From Flavobacterium sp. (GTDB lineage: Bacteria > Bacteroidota > Bacteroidia > Flavobacteriales > Flavobacteriaceae), in contig JAHEZJ010000013.1 of NCBI GenBank assembly GCA_023251135.1, forward strand, positions 1 through 52,979: DNA of 52,979 bases. The letters are read 5' to 3'. Below the pieces are notes generated by a model, which worked only from the letters and a program-made list of their open reading frames with translations, did not search any database and was not told the DNA's origin. This document shows, piece after piece, positions 9,034 to 18,085 of this stretch (positions are counted from its first letter, which is position 1; each line of letters starts with the position of its first letter). The translations under genes and the position numbers were made by a program.

Positions 9034-9975
9034 TTATTTCTTTTGTAGCGGACTTATGATCTGAACGTTCTGAAAAACAATTGCTCCTTTAACTACTCCG
9101 GCAATTGTAGATCTGAGGGCGTCAATGATCTGCATTTTTAATTCGCTCTTCGGGTAAATCAAACTTACCTCACGAGCTGGTTTCGGTTCCTTAAAGTTAC
9201 GTAGTTTCTGTTTGTCGGAATCTTTTAAGTCTAAGGTGTGCAGGTACGGAAGTAGCGTTGTACCCAAACCTTCGTCGGCTAGTTTAATTAGCGTTTCAAA
9301 GCTTCCACTTTGAATCTGAAAATTATTCTGATCGAGGTCACTGGCATTTTTACACAAATTTAAAATCCCGTCTCTAAAACAATGTCCGTCTTGAAGCAAC
9401 AGGATTTCGTTGATATTTAAGTCGGCAACTTCAATTTCTTCTTTTTGAAAACTGGCGTGATGCTCGGGTATATAAGCCACAAAGGGTTCAAAATACAATA
9501 CAATTTCTTTGATTTTCTCATCTTCAAGCGGAGTGGCAGCAATAGCAGCATCCAAATGGCCATTTTTTAATTTCAGAATAATTTCATCTGTATTAAGCTC
9601 CTCAATCAATAGTTTTACTTTTGGATATTTCTTGATGAAGTTGTTTAAAAACATGGGCAAAAGTGTTGGCATAATGGTCGGAATAATCCCCAGACGGAAT
9701 TCTCCTCCAATAAAACCTTTTTGCTGCTCTACAATGTCTTTAATTCGATCCGCTTCGTTTACAATATTCTTGGCCTGGTTTACAATTTTCTGACCAATAT
9801 CGGTAAGCTGAATGGGCTTTTTGCTCCTGTCAAAAATCAAAATATTTAATTCTTCTTCGATTTTCTGAATCTGCATACTCAGTGTTGGCTGGGTAACGAA
9901 ACATTTTTCGGCAGCAAGCGTGAAATTTTTATGTTCGGCAACGGCTAATACATATTGCAATTGAGTTATAGTCAT
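9034..9975 (-). CDS. oxyR: LysR-type peroxide sensor OxyR
   Basis: This 313-residue LysR regulator starts with MTITQLQYVLAVAEHKNFTLAAEKCFVTQPTLSMQIQKIE, the OxyR/CysB-like winged HTH. The redox segment LLQDGHCFRDGILNLC carries two cysteines at the spacing of the peroxide-sensing pair in E. coli OxyR (EDGHCLRDQAMGFC). It is divergent to dps, a classical OxyR target, with the intergenic region of about 100 nt between them. Activation of dps under peroxide is inferred from family and layout. Confidence 0.93.
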   Translation of the reverse strand: MTITQLQYVLAVAEHKNFTLAAEKCFVTQPTLSMQIQKIEEELNILIFDRSKKPIQLTDIGQKIVNQAKNIVNEADRIKDIVEQQKGFIGGEFRLGIIPTIMPTLLPMFLNNFIKKYPKVKLLIEELNTDEIILKLKNGHLDAAIAATPLEDEKIKEIVLYFEPFVAYIPEHHASFQKEEIEVADLNINEILLLQDGHCFRDGILNLCKNASDLDQNNFQIQSGSFETLIKLADEGLGTTLLPYLHTLDLKDSDKQKLRNFKEPKPAREVSLIYPKSELKMQIIDALRSTIAGVVKGAIVFQNVQIISPLQKK

Positions 9976-10047
9976 CTTGATAGTAATTTTTGATGCAAAA
10001 ATAAGAAAATATAATTTTTTTTTATATTATTTTAAAAGAAGTTGTTT

Positions 10048-10055
10048 TAAATTTG
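10048..10055 (+). promoter_or_regulatory. Probable -7 box of dps
   Basis: TAAATTTG lies 18 nt before the dps start, in the oxyR-dps divergent region. It matches TAnnTTTG. Confidence 0.5.
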
Positions 10056-10073
10056 TAGTAATCATATTATAAA

Positions 10074-10562
10074 ATGAAAACTATGAAGACAAATATCTTA
10101 GGATTACCGGTAAAAGAATCAGAATTGTTAGTAAAAGAATTGAATATTCTGTTATCCAATTTTCAGGTATATTACCAAAATTTAAGAGGAATACACTGGA
10201 ACATTCGTGGGAAGCGTTTTTTTGATCTGCATGTGAAGTTTGAAGAATTGTACACGGATGCTCAGTTAAAAATTGACATGATTGCAGAGCGTGTTTTAAC
10301 TATTGGAGGAACACCTTTACATACTTTTGATGATTATATTAAAAATAATAAATTAACTGTCGGGAAGAATATTTCAAATGACGAGAAAGCGGTTCACTTA
10401 ATTGTAAACTCGTTATCTGACTTATTGAAAATTGAAAGAGAAATCTTAAAACAGTCGGATGAAATTAACGATGAAGGGACAAATTCTATGATGAGTGACT
10501 TCATTGCCGAGCAGGAAAAAACAATTTGGATGATGAATGCATGGCTTGAAGAAGAGCTGTAA
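10074..10562 (+). CDS. dps: Dps ferritin-like DNA-binding protein
   Basis: This 162-residue four-helix ferritin-like protein shows LRGIHWNIRGKRFFDLHVKFEELYTDAQLKIDMIAERVLTIGG at about residues 40-80, containing the inter-subunit ferroxidase His/Asp/Glu ligands. It oxidises ferrous iron with peroxide and shields DNA in stress. Divergent oxyR supports peroxide control. A second ATG lies 9 nt downstream (MKTNILG), so the start is uncertain by three residues. Confidence 0.95.
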   Translation: MKTMKTNILGLPVKESELLVKELNILLSNFQVYYQNLRGIHWNIRGKRFFDLHVKFEELYTDAQLKIDMIAERVLTIGGTPLHTFDDYIKNNKLTVGKNISNDEKAVHLIVNSLSDLLKIEREILKQSDEINDEGTNSMMSDFIAEQEKTIWMMNAWLEEEL

Positions 10563-10588
10563 TGTGTTGTTTCTAAAATGATTACTAT

Positions 10589-10618
10589 AGCAGAATGGTC
10601 GGGTTTGACCATTCTGCT
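10589..10618 (+). terminator. Terminator of dps
   Basis: AGCAGAATGGTC (10589-10600) pairs with GACCATTCTGCT (10607-10618), followed by a T-run. Confidence 0.9.
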
Positions 10619-10696
10619 TTTTTATGTTTGTTAAATTTGTATAAATTTTTTGGCCTCTCGCTTTGATTTTATTTGTTTAACACTATTTTTGTTCCA

Positions 10697-10981
10697 ATGA
10701 AATTAGTCGCTCGCATATTATTATTCATCTTTATTGCATTCTTGTCTACCCCGACGATCGTTACGGTGATGAAGAAAAGCAATGATGCGTCGCTATTTTT
10801 TAGTTTCTCTGAAGAAGAACATTCACATAAAGAACTTAAGGCTGCTGTTTATCCGGCAATACTTCAACATGAAGTTGTTATGCCCGTTTATATTGAAAAA
10901 AAGACCATAGTGTCTGAAAATATTGTAAAACTAGACAATATTTCTCCGAGCATTTTTGCTCCACCTCCCAACTTGGCATAA
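10697..10981 (+). CDS. Small exported or membrane-anchored protein, unknown
   Basis: This product has 94 residues from ATG 10697 (an in-frame TTG at 10673 is less likely). It has an N-terminal hydrophobic segment (LVARILLFIFIAFLSTP) and then a soluble His/Glu-containing tail (EEEHSHKELK) ending APPPNLA. It precedes the SulP transporter by 80 nt. Function unknown; a link to transporter regulation would be speculation. Confidence 0.5.
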   Translation: MKLVARILLFIFIAFLSTPTIVTVMKKSNDASLFFSFSEEEHSHKELKAAVYPAILQHEVVMPVYIEKKTIVSENIVKLDNISPSIFAPPPNLA

Positions 10982-11061
10982 TACTTCCGATTATTTTGAA
11001 TTAAACTGCATTTTTAATAAATGTGGTCAATCGTTAATGAATCATTTTTTAGTATTGTATT

Positions 11062-12714
11062 ATGACAAAAAAAATCAATCTTTTTGCCAACCTTAAATCT
11101 GATTTCGCTTCGGGTTTAGTGGTTTTCTTGGTGGCTCTTCCATTGTGTTTGGGTATTGCAATGGCTTCTGGAGCACCTTTGTTTTCAGGAATTATTGCAG
11201 GTGTTATTGGAGGTATCGTTGTAGGGTACCTAAGCCAGTCACACATTAGTGTTTCCGGACCAGCGGCTGGGTTAACAGCTATTATTTTAACCGCTATTAC
11301 TGATTTAGGGGCTTTCGATGTGTTTTTAATGTCTGTTTTTATTGCTGGATTAATTCAATTAGCATTAGGGTTTTTGAAGGCCGGAAGTATCTCAAATTAT
11401 TTTCCAACCAACGTTATTGAAGGAATGTTGGCCGGTATCGGAATCATTATCATCCTGAAACAATTGCCTCACGCTTTTGGTTATGATGCTGATTTTGAGG
11501 GCGATCAGGCTTTTATTCAGAATGACGGAAGCAATTCCTTTTCATTCTTGTTTGATGTCTTGAATCACATACACTTAGGAGCAGTTGTAGTTTCAGTTAT
11601 TTCCTTTGTGATCTTACTTTCCTGGGAGAAAGTTCCTTTTTTAAAGAGACTGAAATTAATTCCGGGAGCACTTGTTGCCGTAGTTGCGGGAGTAGTTTTA
11701 AATGAATTTTTTATTTCAACAGGAAGCCCATTGGCAATTGCAAAAGAACATTTGGTTTCTTTGCCAGTTCCAAAATCTTTTGATGAATTTAAATCGATTC
11801 TGATTACACCAAATTTTGCTGCGGTTACCAATCCGCAAGTTTGGGTGGTTGCTATTACAATTGCTATTGTGGCTTCTATTGAAACATTATTGTGTATTGA
11901 AGCTGCTGACAGAATGGATGTTCAAAAACGTTATACCAATACTAATGTGGAGCTTAGAGCGCAAGGAATTGGTAATATTGTAAGTTCTTTATTAGGTGGT
12001 TTGCCAATGACATCGGTTGTGGTAAGATCATCGGCCAATAATAATGCAGGAGCAAAGTCTAAAATGTCGGCTATTATTCATGGGGTACTTTTGTTAATTA
12101 GTGTATTGTCAATCCCTGCACTATTAAATAAAATACCATTGGCAACTTTGGCTACTGTTTTAATTTTAGTGGGTTATAAATTAGCTAAACCTGCCACTTT
12201 CAAACATTTCTGGGAGAAAGGAAAGTACCAGTTTGTACCGTTTATTGCAACTTTAGTATTTGTTGTAGCAACAGATTTACTTAAAGGAGTTGCGTTAGGA
12301 ATTGTGATCAGTATTATTTTTGTACTGAGAGGAAACCTGAAAAGAGCGTACAGTTTCAAAAAAGAAGAATACGAAGATGGTGATGTTATTCATATCGATT
12401 TGGCACAGGAAGTTTCATTTTTAAACAAGGCAGCGATTAAGCTGACTTTAAATGAGATCCCTGAAAATTCGAAAGTGATTATCAGTGCTGCAGATACAGA
12501 GTATATTGCACACGATGTTTTAGATTTGATTCGCGAATTTAAAGAAACAAGAGCCATCGATGAAAATATTAAAGTGAAGCTGAAAGGATTCAAGAAAGCC
12601 TATGAGCTTGAGAATTCACCGGATATCAATAATCATGTCTCTATTGAGCATTATTATGATGTTGCCAAAAGAGCTTTAGTTCAAAAAGAAAAGGTAAAAG
12701 GAGATTTTAAATAA
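11062..12714 (+). CDS. SulP-family anion (probably bicarbonate) transporter
   Basis: This 550-residue inner-membrane protein has about 12-14 transmembrane segments. The N-terminal SulP signature is present (DFASGLVVFLVALPLCLGIAMASGAPLFSGIIAG and SVSGPAAGLTAI), as is the ANNNAGAKSKMSAIIHG block. The C-terminus from about residue 440 (HIDLAQEVSFLNKAAIKLTL) is a short STAS-like domain. A beta-carbonic anhydrase follows, a pairing known for SulP bicarbonate carriers, so bicarbonate rather than sulfate is the better guess. Confidence 0.85.
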   Translation: MTKKINLFANLKSDFASGLVVFLVALPLCLGIAMASGAPLFSGIIAGVIGGIVVGYLSQSHISVSGPAAGLTAIILTAITDLGAFDVFLMSVFIAGLIQLALGFLKAGSISNYFPTNVIEGMLAGIGIIIILKQLPHAFGYDADFEGDQAFIQNDGSNSFSFLFDVLNHIHLGAVVVSVISFVILLSWEKVPFLKRLKLIPGALVAVVAGVVLNEFFISTGSPLAIAKEHLVSLPVPKSFDEFKSILITPNFAAVTNPQVWVVAITIAIVASIETLLCIEAADRMDVQKRYTNTNVELRAQGIGNIVSSLLGGLPMTSVVVRSSANNNAGAKSKMSAIIHGVLLLISVLSIPALLNKIPLATLATVLILVGYKLAKPATFKHFWEKGKYQFVPFIATLVFVVATDLLKGVALGIVISIIFVLRGNLKRAYSFKKEEYEDGDVIHIDLAQEVSFLNKAAIKLTLNEIPENSKVIISAADTEYIAHDVLDLIREFKETRAIDENIKVKLKGFKKAYELENSPDINNHVSIEHYYDVAKRALVQKEKVKGDFK

Positions 12715-12831
12715 AATTATATTAATTAAGGTATTTCTTGATTGTGAGAAGTATTAAAATTAGATAACTTTACAGTAAAGTTGTTTTTAATATATTTAAG
12801 CATCGGGTAATACCATTCAAAAAACAAAAAA

Positions 12832-13467
12832 ATGAGAGAGTTTTATAAGCAGTTACTTGAAAACAATAGACAATGGGTTGAAAAATCATTGGCATTAGAT
12901 CCAAATTATTTTGCTGATTTGGCTAAAGGACAAACACCGCCATTATTGTGGATTGGATGTTCAGACAGCCGTGTTCCTGCAAACGAAATTATTGGAGCTA
13001 AACCGGGTGAGGTTTTTGTACACCGTAATATTGCCAATATGGTGGTGCACTCCGATATGAATATGTTGAGTGTTCTGGATTATGCAGTAAACGTTTTGAA
13101 AGTAAAACACGTTATTGTTTGCGGACATTACGGTTGTGGTGGTGTAAAAGCAGCTATGGGAAATCAATCTGTTGGAATCATTGACAACTGGATTCGTCAC
13201 ATTAAAGATGAGTACCGTTTACACGATAAATACCTAAACTCGATTGAAGATGAAACAGAGCGTTTTAATGCTTTCGTTGAAATCAATGCAAAAGAGCAGG
13301 TTTACAACTTGGCTAAAACGTCTATTGTACAGGGAGCCTGGAAAAACGGACAGGATTTAATGCTTCACGGATGGGTTTACGGTTTGAACTCTGGTTTTGT
13401 AACCGATTTAAATGTAAACATCAGTTCGAACGAAGAATTGGATGAGGTTTATCAGTTAGACCTTTAA
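12832..13467 (+). CDS. can: Beta-class carbonic anhydrase
   Basis: This 211-residue zinc enzyme interconverts CO2 and bicarbonate. It shows CSDSRVPANEI (first zinc Cys with the Asp-Arg dyad) near residue 43 and HVIVCGHYGCGGVKAAM (zinc His and Cys) near residue 100. Length and order are standard. The gene lies 117 nt after the SulP transporter, consistent with coupled bicarbonate supply. It has its own terminator at 13477. Confidence 0.95.
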   Translation: MREFYKQLLENNRQWVEKSLALDPNYFADLAKGQTPPLLWIGCSDSRVPANEIIGAKPGEVFVHRNIANMVVHSDMNMLSVLDYAVNVLKVKHVIVCGHYGCGGVKAAMGNQSVGIIDNWIRHIKDEYRLHDKYLNSIEDETERFNAFVEINAKEQVYNLAKTSIVQGAWKNGQDLMLHGWVYGLNSGFVTDLNVNISSNEELDEVYQLDL

Positions 13468-13476
13468 TATAAAAAA

Positions 13477-13503
13477 GAAAATCGCCTCAAAAAGGCGATT
13501 TTT
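13477..13503. terminator. Bidirectional terminator
   Basis: AAATCGCCT (13479-13487) pairs with AGGCGATTT (13493-13501), with A and T runs. It lies between convergent can and the LETM1-related gene. Confidence 0.9.
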
Positions 13504-13504
13504 T

Positions 13505-14707
13505 TTATTCGTTTTCGTCCAGATTTTCGTTAAAAGCAGACGGTAATAAAGTTGGAATAAATTTTATAAGAATAGGTAACAACAAACTTCCTCCGGGCAG
13601 TAAAAAGATCGTTAGTGACGGAATCGTTTTACAGATGTCTAAAAGCTGTTTTTTTACCTTCTTCTTTTCCTTGGCATCCAGATCTCTGGTAGTTGAATAA
13701 GCCAGCAGGACCATTAATTCTTTGCTTTGGATGATTTCCTTAACCAGTCTGTTTTTGTTTCTTACAATCAGTTTTACCACACTGTGGGTCATTTGATCGT
13801 AAAAATGTTTTACCGGATTGGAATAGTTGAAATAAGGAATCTTCTTTTTATGAGTGGTAATAAAGGTATTCGTGGTTTCAATACTCTTGGTCACAAAATC
13901 GTCTGAAACGCCCATCATTGAACCTAAAGAGTACAAAAAGTAAGCTTCTTCATTTTCAACAACACCATCACTCCATAAAGCCATTCCGGCCATGTCGATT
14001 AAGTAATAATACTCCAGTTGGTTGTTGTAATACTCCAGCTGTAAGGTTTCTAAAGTATCAACCGTTACTTTCGAAAATTTAGAATATCGGATGGAAGCCT
14101 CAAAAAGTTTAATCAGCAAATCGTCGTGCTGCGATTTTATGGTTTTGGTTTTTAAGGCTAGAGCCACAATACCCAGTACTGTTTCTTCGATTCGTTTTAA
14201 GTATTTTTCAGGAATTGAACCATGTTCTAAATACTGTCTGAAAGCAAGTACATCAATAAACAAAAGCGCATTGGTTACCAAATGCGAAAAGTTTTTACTG
14301 ATAATGCTGTCGTTCGTCTGAACCCTTTGGTCTATGATATTCTCTAAAGAAAGGGAAGGGGTATCCTTTGGAAGTAAAATTTTGAATAAACTAAATCCTT
14401 CCGGACTCATTTCTTTATAAAATTTTAAAACTTCAGAAATAAAATTATTGGGTTCCGAACTTCTTTTTTCCAAACAAAAAACACCGTACAAAGTGTTTAG
14501 TAAAGCTACTTTTGAAATTTCGGTCTTGAACCAGCCTTTTATAGGGATGGGAACCTGTGAATCAATAGCAATGATATGACCGTAAATAAAACCGGTCTCT
14601 CTGACTTTATTGTAGAACGACGCTGCAGTCTCAAAAGGTATAGCCTCTGAAAACTTCTGTTCGCTAAAAAACTTGTCTATCCAGCCTGGTGCCGATGGGT
14701 TAATCAT
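13505..14707 (-). CDS. LETM1-related biofilm-associated protein of Flavobacteria
   Basis: This 400-residue mostly helical protein ends in a conserved LETM1-like segment (KKVKKQLLDICKTIPSLTIFLLPGGSLLLPILIKFIPTLLPSAFNEN), where GGS..LP...K..P.LLPS.F is the LETM1 signature. The mid-region DMAGMALWSDGVVENEEAYFLYSLGSMMGVSDD resembles a TerB/EF-like helical pair. Flavobacterial homologues have been named biofilm-associated; the mechanism is not known to me. It sits directly downstream of the Cu/Zn superoxide dismutase terminator. Confidence 0.8.
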   Translation of the reverse strand: MINPSAPGWIDKFFSEQKFSEAIPFETAASFYNKVRETGFIYGHIIAIDSQVPIPIKGWFKTEISKVALLNTLYGVFCLEKRSSEPNNFISEVLKFYKEMSPEGFSLFKILLPKDTPSLSLENIIDQRVQTNDSIISKNFSHLVTNALLFIDVLAFRQYLEHGSIPEKYLKRIEETVLGIVALALKTKTIKSQHDDLLIKLFEASIRYSKFSKVTVDTLETLQLEYYNNQLEYYYLIDMAGMALWSDGVVENEEAYFLYSLGSMMGVSDDFVTKSIETTNTFITTHKKKIPYFNYSNPVKHFYDQMTHSVVKLIVRNKNRLVKEIIQSKELMVLLAYSTTRDLDAKEKKKVKKQLLDICKTIPSLTIFLLPGGSLLLPILIKFIPTLLPSAFNENLDENE

Positions 14708-14772
14708 TAACTTTTAATTTATAGCTGCAAAGCTATATCTTTTTCTTGTTTTAGGATAAAATTTAAATGAAA

Positions 14773-14805
14773 TAACCAGCAGATTTTGTGAAAATCTGCT
14801 GGTTA
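14773..14805 (-). terminator. Terminator of the superoxide dismutase gene
   Basis: TAACCAGCAGATTTT (14773-14787) pairs with AAAATCTGCTGGTTA (14791-14805) just past the stop of the minus-strand gene at 14814. The T-tract on the minus strand is interrupted. Confidence 0.7.
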
Positions 14806-14813
14806 CTCTTTTT

Positions 14814-15341
14814 TTATTTAATGATTCCGGCACAAGCTGCTCTTCCGCCTGCATTTCCGGTAGGTTGTGTGGTAAAATCATCAGTTCCCTGATGTACAAT
14901 TAAACCTTTACCCAAAATATCTTTGGTTGCATCTCCACAGCCAATACACCATTCGTCAGTAGTTAACGTTATCGATCCGTTACCTTTAGCATCAGCCGTA
15001 AAGTTTCCGATATCTCCTTTGTGGTATTCTGCAACACCCCATTTTCCATGTTTTTTAAAGGTAGGATTCCAGTGCCCTCCTGCTGAACTTCCGTCGGCAG
15101 CGGTACAATCTGCTTTTTCGTGAATATGGATCGCATGAACTCCCGGCTGTAAACCGGTCATTTTTGCAACAAAAGTTACTTTGCCGTTTTTTTCGGTGAA
15201 AGTAGCAGTTCCGGCCACTGTACTATTGCTTTTTGGCTCTAAAGTTACAGTAAGATTTTTAGCATCACTTGATTTTGTACTGGTCTTACAGCCAACGATT
15301 AAGGCTGTAATTATAGCGAAGGAAACGATTATTTTTTTCAT
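14814..15341 (-). CDS. sodC: Cu/Zn superoxide dismutase family lipoprotein
   Basis: This 175-residue protein has a lipoprotein signal (MKKIIVSFAIITALIVGC, lipobox Cys at about 18). The dismutase core is complete: HAIHIHEKADC (copper His pair), SAGGHWNPTFKKHG (bridging and zinc His), a DIGN loop, and LIVHQGTDDF with a GNAGGRAACG-like end carrying the last copper His and the structural Arg. It probably detoxifies periplasmic or surface superoxide. Confidence 0.93.
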   Translation of the reverse strand: MKKIIVSFAIITALIVGCKTSTKSSDAKNLTVTLEPKSNSTVAGTATFTEKNGKVTFVAKMTGLQPGVHAIHIHEKADCTAADGSSAGGHWNPTFKKHGKWGVAEYHKGDIGNFTADAKGNGSITLTTDEWCIGCGDATKDILGKGLIVHQGTDDFTTQPTGNAGGRAACAGIIK

Positions 15342-15550
15342 AAAGGAGGCTTTTATATTAAAGATTAAGTAAATTTAACATAAAATTCCGACATGGATTG
15401 GAGCTAACAGTTAAAAAAATCTAAAACTATTGATCGTAATTTAATGGGGCTTTAAGCGATGAACCCAAAAATATTGCGTAAATTCGTAGGGCTCCGAAGT
15501 AAAAAATGAAAATCAATACCTAATTATTTTCTAATTTAATCCTAAATATT

Positions 15551-15988
15551 ATGATCAGGAAAATTTTAACTTTAGTTTTTTTGGGAGTTGTTTTAATCTC
15601 CTGCAATGCCTCTAAAACACCAACAGGAGATGCGGTTTCTAAACTTGAAGGAACCTGGGTACTTGACTATATTAGCGGTCCGAGAATTGCTTTTGACGGT
15701 TTGTATCCGAATAAAAAACCAACCATTAACTTTAATGTAAAAGAGAATCACGTGTCTGGAAATAATGGCTGTAATTCTTTTAACGGAGCGTTTGCCGTGA
15801 CAGGAAATAAAATTGATCTGACACAGCCTATGGCCACAACCAAAATGATGTGTAAAGATGCTCAGCAGGGTGAACAGGTTTTTATGAGCACTTTGCCTAA
15901 AATAACCTCCTACGATGTTACGGACGGGGGGAAAACATTGCACTTTATCTCTGGAGATATTGCCACGATGCGATTTACCAGAAAATAG
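15551..15988 (+). CDS. META-domain lipoprotein (HslJ-like)
   Basis: This 145-residue product has a lipobox (LVFLGVVLISC). The body is a META domain: LEGTWVLDYISGPR, the VSGNNGCNSFNGAF core at about residues 73-86, then MATTKMMC and a final MRFTRK strand. META proteins are envelope stress-associated in other bacteria. The next gene follows after 36 nt and is probably co-transcribed. Confidence 0.85.
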   Translation: MIRKILTLVFLGVVLISCNASKTPTGDAVSKLEGTWVLDYISGPRIAFDGLYPNKKPTINFNVKENHVSGNNGCNSFNGAFAVTGNKIDLTQPMATTKMMCKDAQQGEQVFMSTLPKITSYDVTDGGKTLHFISGDIATMRFTRK

Positions 15989-16024
15989 CAGCTCCCTTTT
16001 TTAACCCTCTTTAATTTGTATTTT

Positions 16025-16546
16025 ATGAAAACTAAATTATCTATTATATTGGTGTTATGCTGTTTGGTAACGATTTCTGTTTTTGGACAGGAAAAGACAA
16101 AAAGACAAATAAAGGCAGAAAAAGAACTGCAGCAACAAAAAGAAGTTGAAGCGCTGGTTGCGTCTAAAAAGTTTGATTTTGAAGCACAAAAAATGACTCC
16201 GCAGGGAGGAAACTTTATTATCCTCGATTACAATACTTATTTTTTAAGATTTAATACAGATAAGACCACTTGTGATCTGCCTTTTTTTGGACGTGCCTTT
16301 AATGTCGACTATGGAGGAGATGGAGGAATTAAATTTGAAGGGACTCCGGAAGATATTAAAATCGAGCAAAAAAGGAAAAGTTATATTGTTAAGGCTACCG
16401 TTAAAGGGAAAAATGATGTGTATCTTTTGATGTTTTTTATTTTTTATAATGGAAACACGACCCTTAGTATTACCAGTAACAATAAAGCATTTATTTCGTA
16501 TGATGGGCTGATAAGAGCTCCAAAAGCAGTCGAGAATAAAAAATAA
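16025..16546 (+). CDS. DUF4251-like secreted protein
   Basis: This 173-residue product is called from ATG 16025 (a TTG 9 nt upstream is unlikely). It has a signal peptide ending at VFGQ, a charged helix (KTKRQIKAEKELQQQKEVEALV), then a beta-rich domain with YFLRFNTDKTTCDLPFFGRAFNVDYGGDGGIKFEGTPEDI, the pattern I associate with the Bacteroidetes family DUF4251. Function unknown. Confidence 0.75.
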   Translation: MKTKLSIILVLCCLVTISVFGQEKTKRQIKAEKELQQQKEVEALVASKKFDFEAQKMTPQGGNFIILDYNTYFLRFNTDKTTCDLPFFGRAFNVDYGGDGGIKFEGTPEDIKIEQKRKSYIVKATVKGKNDVYLLMFFIFYNGNTTLSITSNNKAFISYDGLIRAPKAVENKK

Positions 16547-16641
16547 TCCGTTTAGTTTTAATTTTCGTCTGCCGAAACCCTTTTATTGGTGAACTGGATA
16601 GGATCAAAGTTAAAATATAGTTTGAAACTTTTACGATAAAC

Positions 16642-16674
16642 AAAACGGCAGCTATTTTGATTAGCTGCCGTTTT
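16642..16674 (+). terminator. Strong terminator
   Basis: AAAACGGCAGCTA (16642-16654) pairs with TAGCTGCCGTTTT (16662-16674), followed by T6. It is symmetrical enough to act in both directions between the convergent genes. Confidence 0.9.
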
Positions 16675-16761
16675 TTATTGTTTAAAGCCTCTGGTTAGAA
16701 CAATTGCCACAGATTAAAAGTATTAGAAAGATTAAAAAATCTGCGAAATCTGCGAGAAAAA

Positions 16762-17856
16762 TTATTTAGCCGTTTTAACCTCGTAAATAGTATTGACCAT
16801 TCCGTTTCGCGTAGCGTCCAGAGGAAGTTCCCAAAACATAATTCCGCCCAGGTTTTTAGCTTTAACGTATTCTGCTTTTGCTTTTATGGATGTTAGATTG
16901 TCTCCTGTAGCAAATGTTTTTTCTTTTTCATTGTACCAGAAAGGTGCTTTGGCTTTATCATCCCAAAAATACTTCCAGCCATTAGCTTCTGTGTAAAAAG
17001 GAGCATAGTCTTTAAAAGAAACTCCCTGAACATGTTCACCGGCCTGATACAAACCGTTATTGATGTTTTCGACATTCTTCCAGGTGCGGGTATAAAAAGC
17101 GCCTCCAATCACTAATTTTTCTGCCGGAATTCCCAGTTTCAATAAATATGCAACGGCTCTGTCTGTCGATTCTTCTTTTGGGTTAGTACTGTATAAAGGG
17201 GTATGGTGTCCTGTAACTTTTGAGTATCCGTTTACCAGATCATAACTCATAATATTAACACGGTTTACTAAAGGCATTACTGTTTTCCAGTCGATTGATT
17301 CGTCCAGAAATTTTTGAAAACCTCCGGCAGCAAAGCTCAATTCGTATTTTTTGCCTAGAGTAGAGCGTAAAATTTTGATTAATTCTGTGAAATTTGGTTT
17401 GTCGGCTGGTTGAAACAAATGTCCTGGCAGTCCCTCAATTGCCGGATACTCCCAATCTAAATCTAAACCGTCTACTTTAAAATAATCGCTGACTTCTTTT
17501 ACCGATTTTGCAAAAGTAAGTCTTCCCTCAGCTGTTGAAAATGCAGCAGAACAAGGCTCACAACCTCCCCAGCCACCAAGCGAAAGAATAATTTTTAATT
17601 GGGGATTTGATGCTTTTAGCGAAACCAAATATTTGATAGTGGTAGAATCCTTTGCCGAATCAACGCTTAGTTTTCCCTCTTTTAAATGGCAGAAGCTGAA
17701 GATAATTTGGTTTAGTTTGCTTACTTCGTATTCGTTAATTAGCTTGTCATCACCTGTGTAATAGGCTATGATGTCCATCTTTTTGCTTTTTTGCGCAAAT
17801 ACACTTGTGGTAAAGTTGCACCATAAAATCAGGGCAATCAGGTTAATTTGTTTCAT
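16762..17856 (-). CDS. Secreted GH18 chitinase-like glycoside hydrolase
   Basis: This 364-residue protein has a signal peptide (cleavage after FAQ). The GH18 barrel shows IILSLGGWGGCEPCS near residue 90, the catalytic DxxDxDxE as KVDGLDLDWEYP near residue 130, and NIMSYDLVNGYS near 205. It ends with GGIMFWELPLDAT near 345. It should cleave beta-1,4-GlcNAc linkages in chitin or related glycans. No carbohydrate-binding module or type IX secretion tail is present. Confidence 0.93.
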   Translation of the reverse strand: MKQINLIALILWCNFTTSVFAQKSKKMDIIAYYTGDDKLINEYEVSKLNQIIFSFCHLKEGKLSVDSAKDSTTIKYLVSLKASNPQLKIILSLGGWGGCEPCSAAFSTAEGRLTFAKSVKEVSDYFKVDGLDLDWEYPAIEGLPGHLFQPADKPNFTELIKILRSTLGKKYELSFAAGGFQKFLDESIDWKTVMPLVNRVNIMSYDLVNGYSKVTGHHTPLYSTNPKEESTDRAVAYLLKLGIPAEKLVIGGAFYTRTWKNVENINNGLYQAGEHVQGVSFKDYAPFYTEANGWKYFWDDKAKAPFWYNEKEKTFATGDNLTSIKAKAEYVKAKNLGGIMFWELPLDATRNGMVNTIYEVKTAK

Positions 17857-18020
17857 TTTATGTTTTTTAGAGTTTTTAGATTGCTAAATATAAAGCAATA
17901 CAATCGATATTTAACTATTTTACAGAGGTCTCAATGTTAATTTTAACGAATATTTTGCAAATGGTTGCAAAAATATTGCGGACACTATTTTGGTAAACCG
18001 ACTGAAAAAAACAAAAAAAA

Positions 18021-18054
18021 TAAACCCGCACTGTTTCGGATTAGTGCGGGTTTA
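18021..18054 (-). terminator. Terminator of the beta-oxidation operon
   Basis: TAAACCCGCACT (18021-18032) pairs with AGTGCGGGTTTA (18043-18054). On the minus strand a long T-rich run follows. It lies 32 nt past the acyl-CoA dehydrogenase stop. Confidence 0.9.
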
Positions 18055-18085
18055 AACAAATTAAAAGCTAAAAACTATTTTTATA

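Noticed and set aside
15475-15495. TTGCGTA near 15480 as a fourth island operator
   Set aside because: Only one half-site is present and no -7 box lies at the 20-nt distance.
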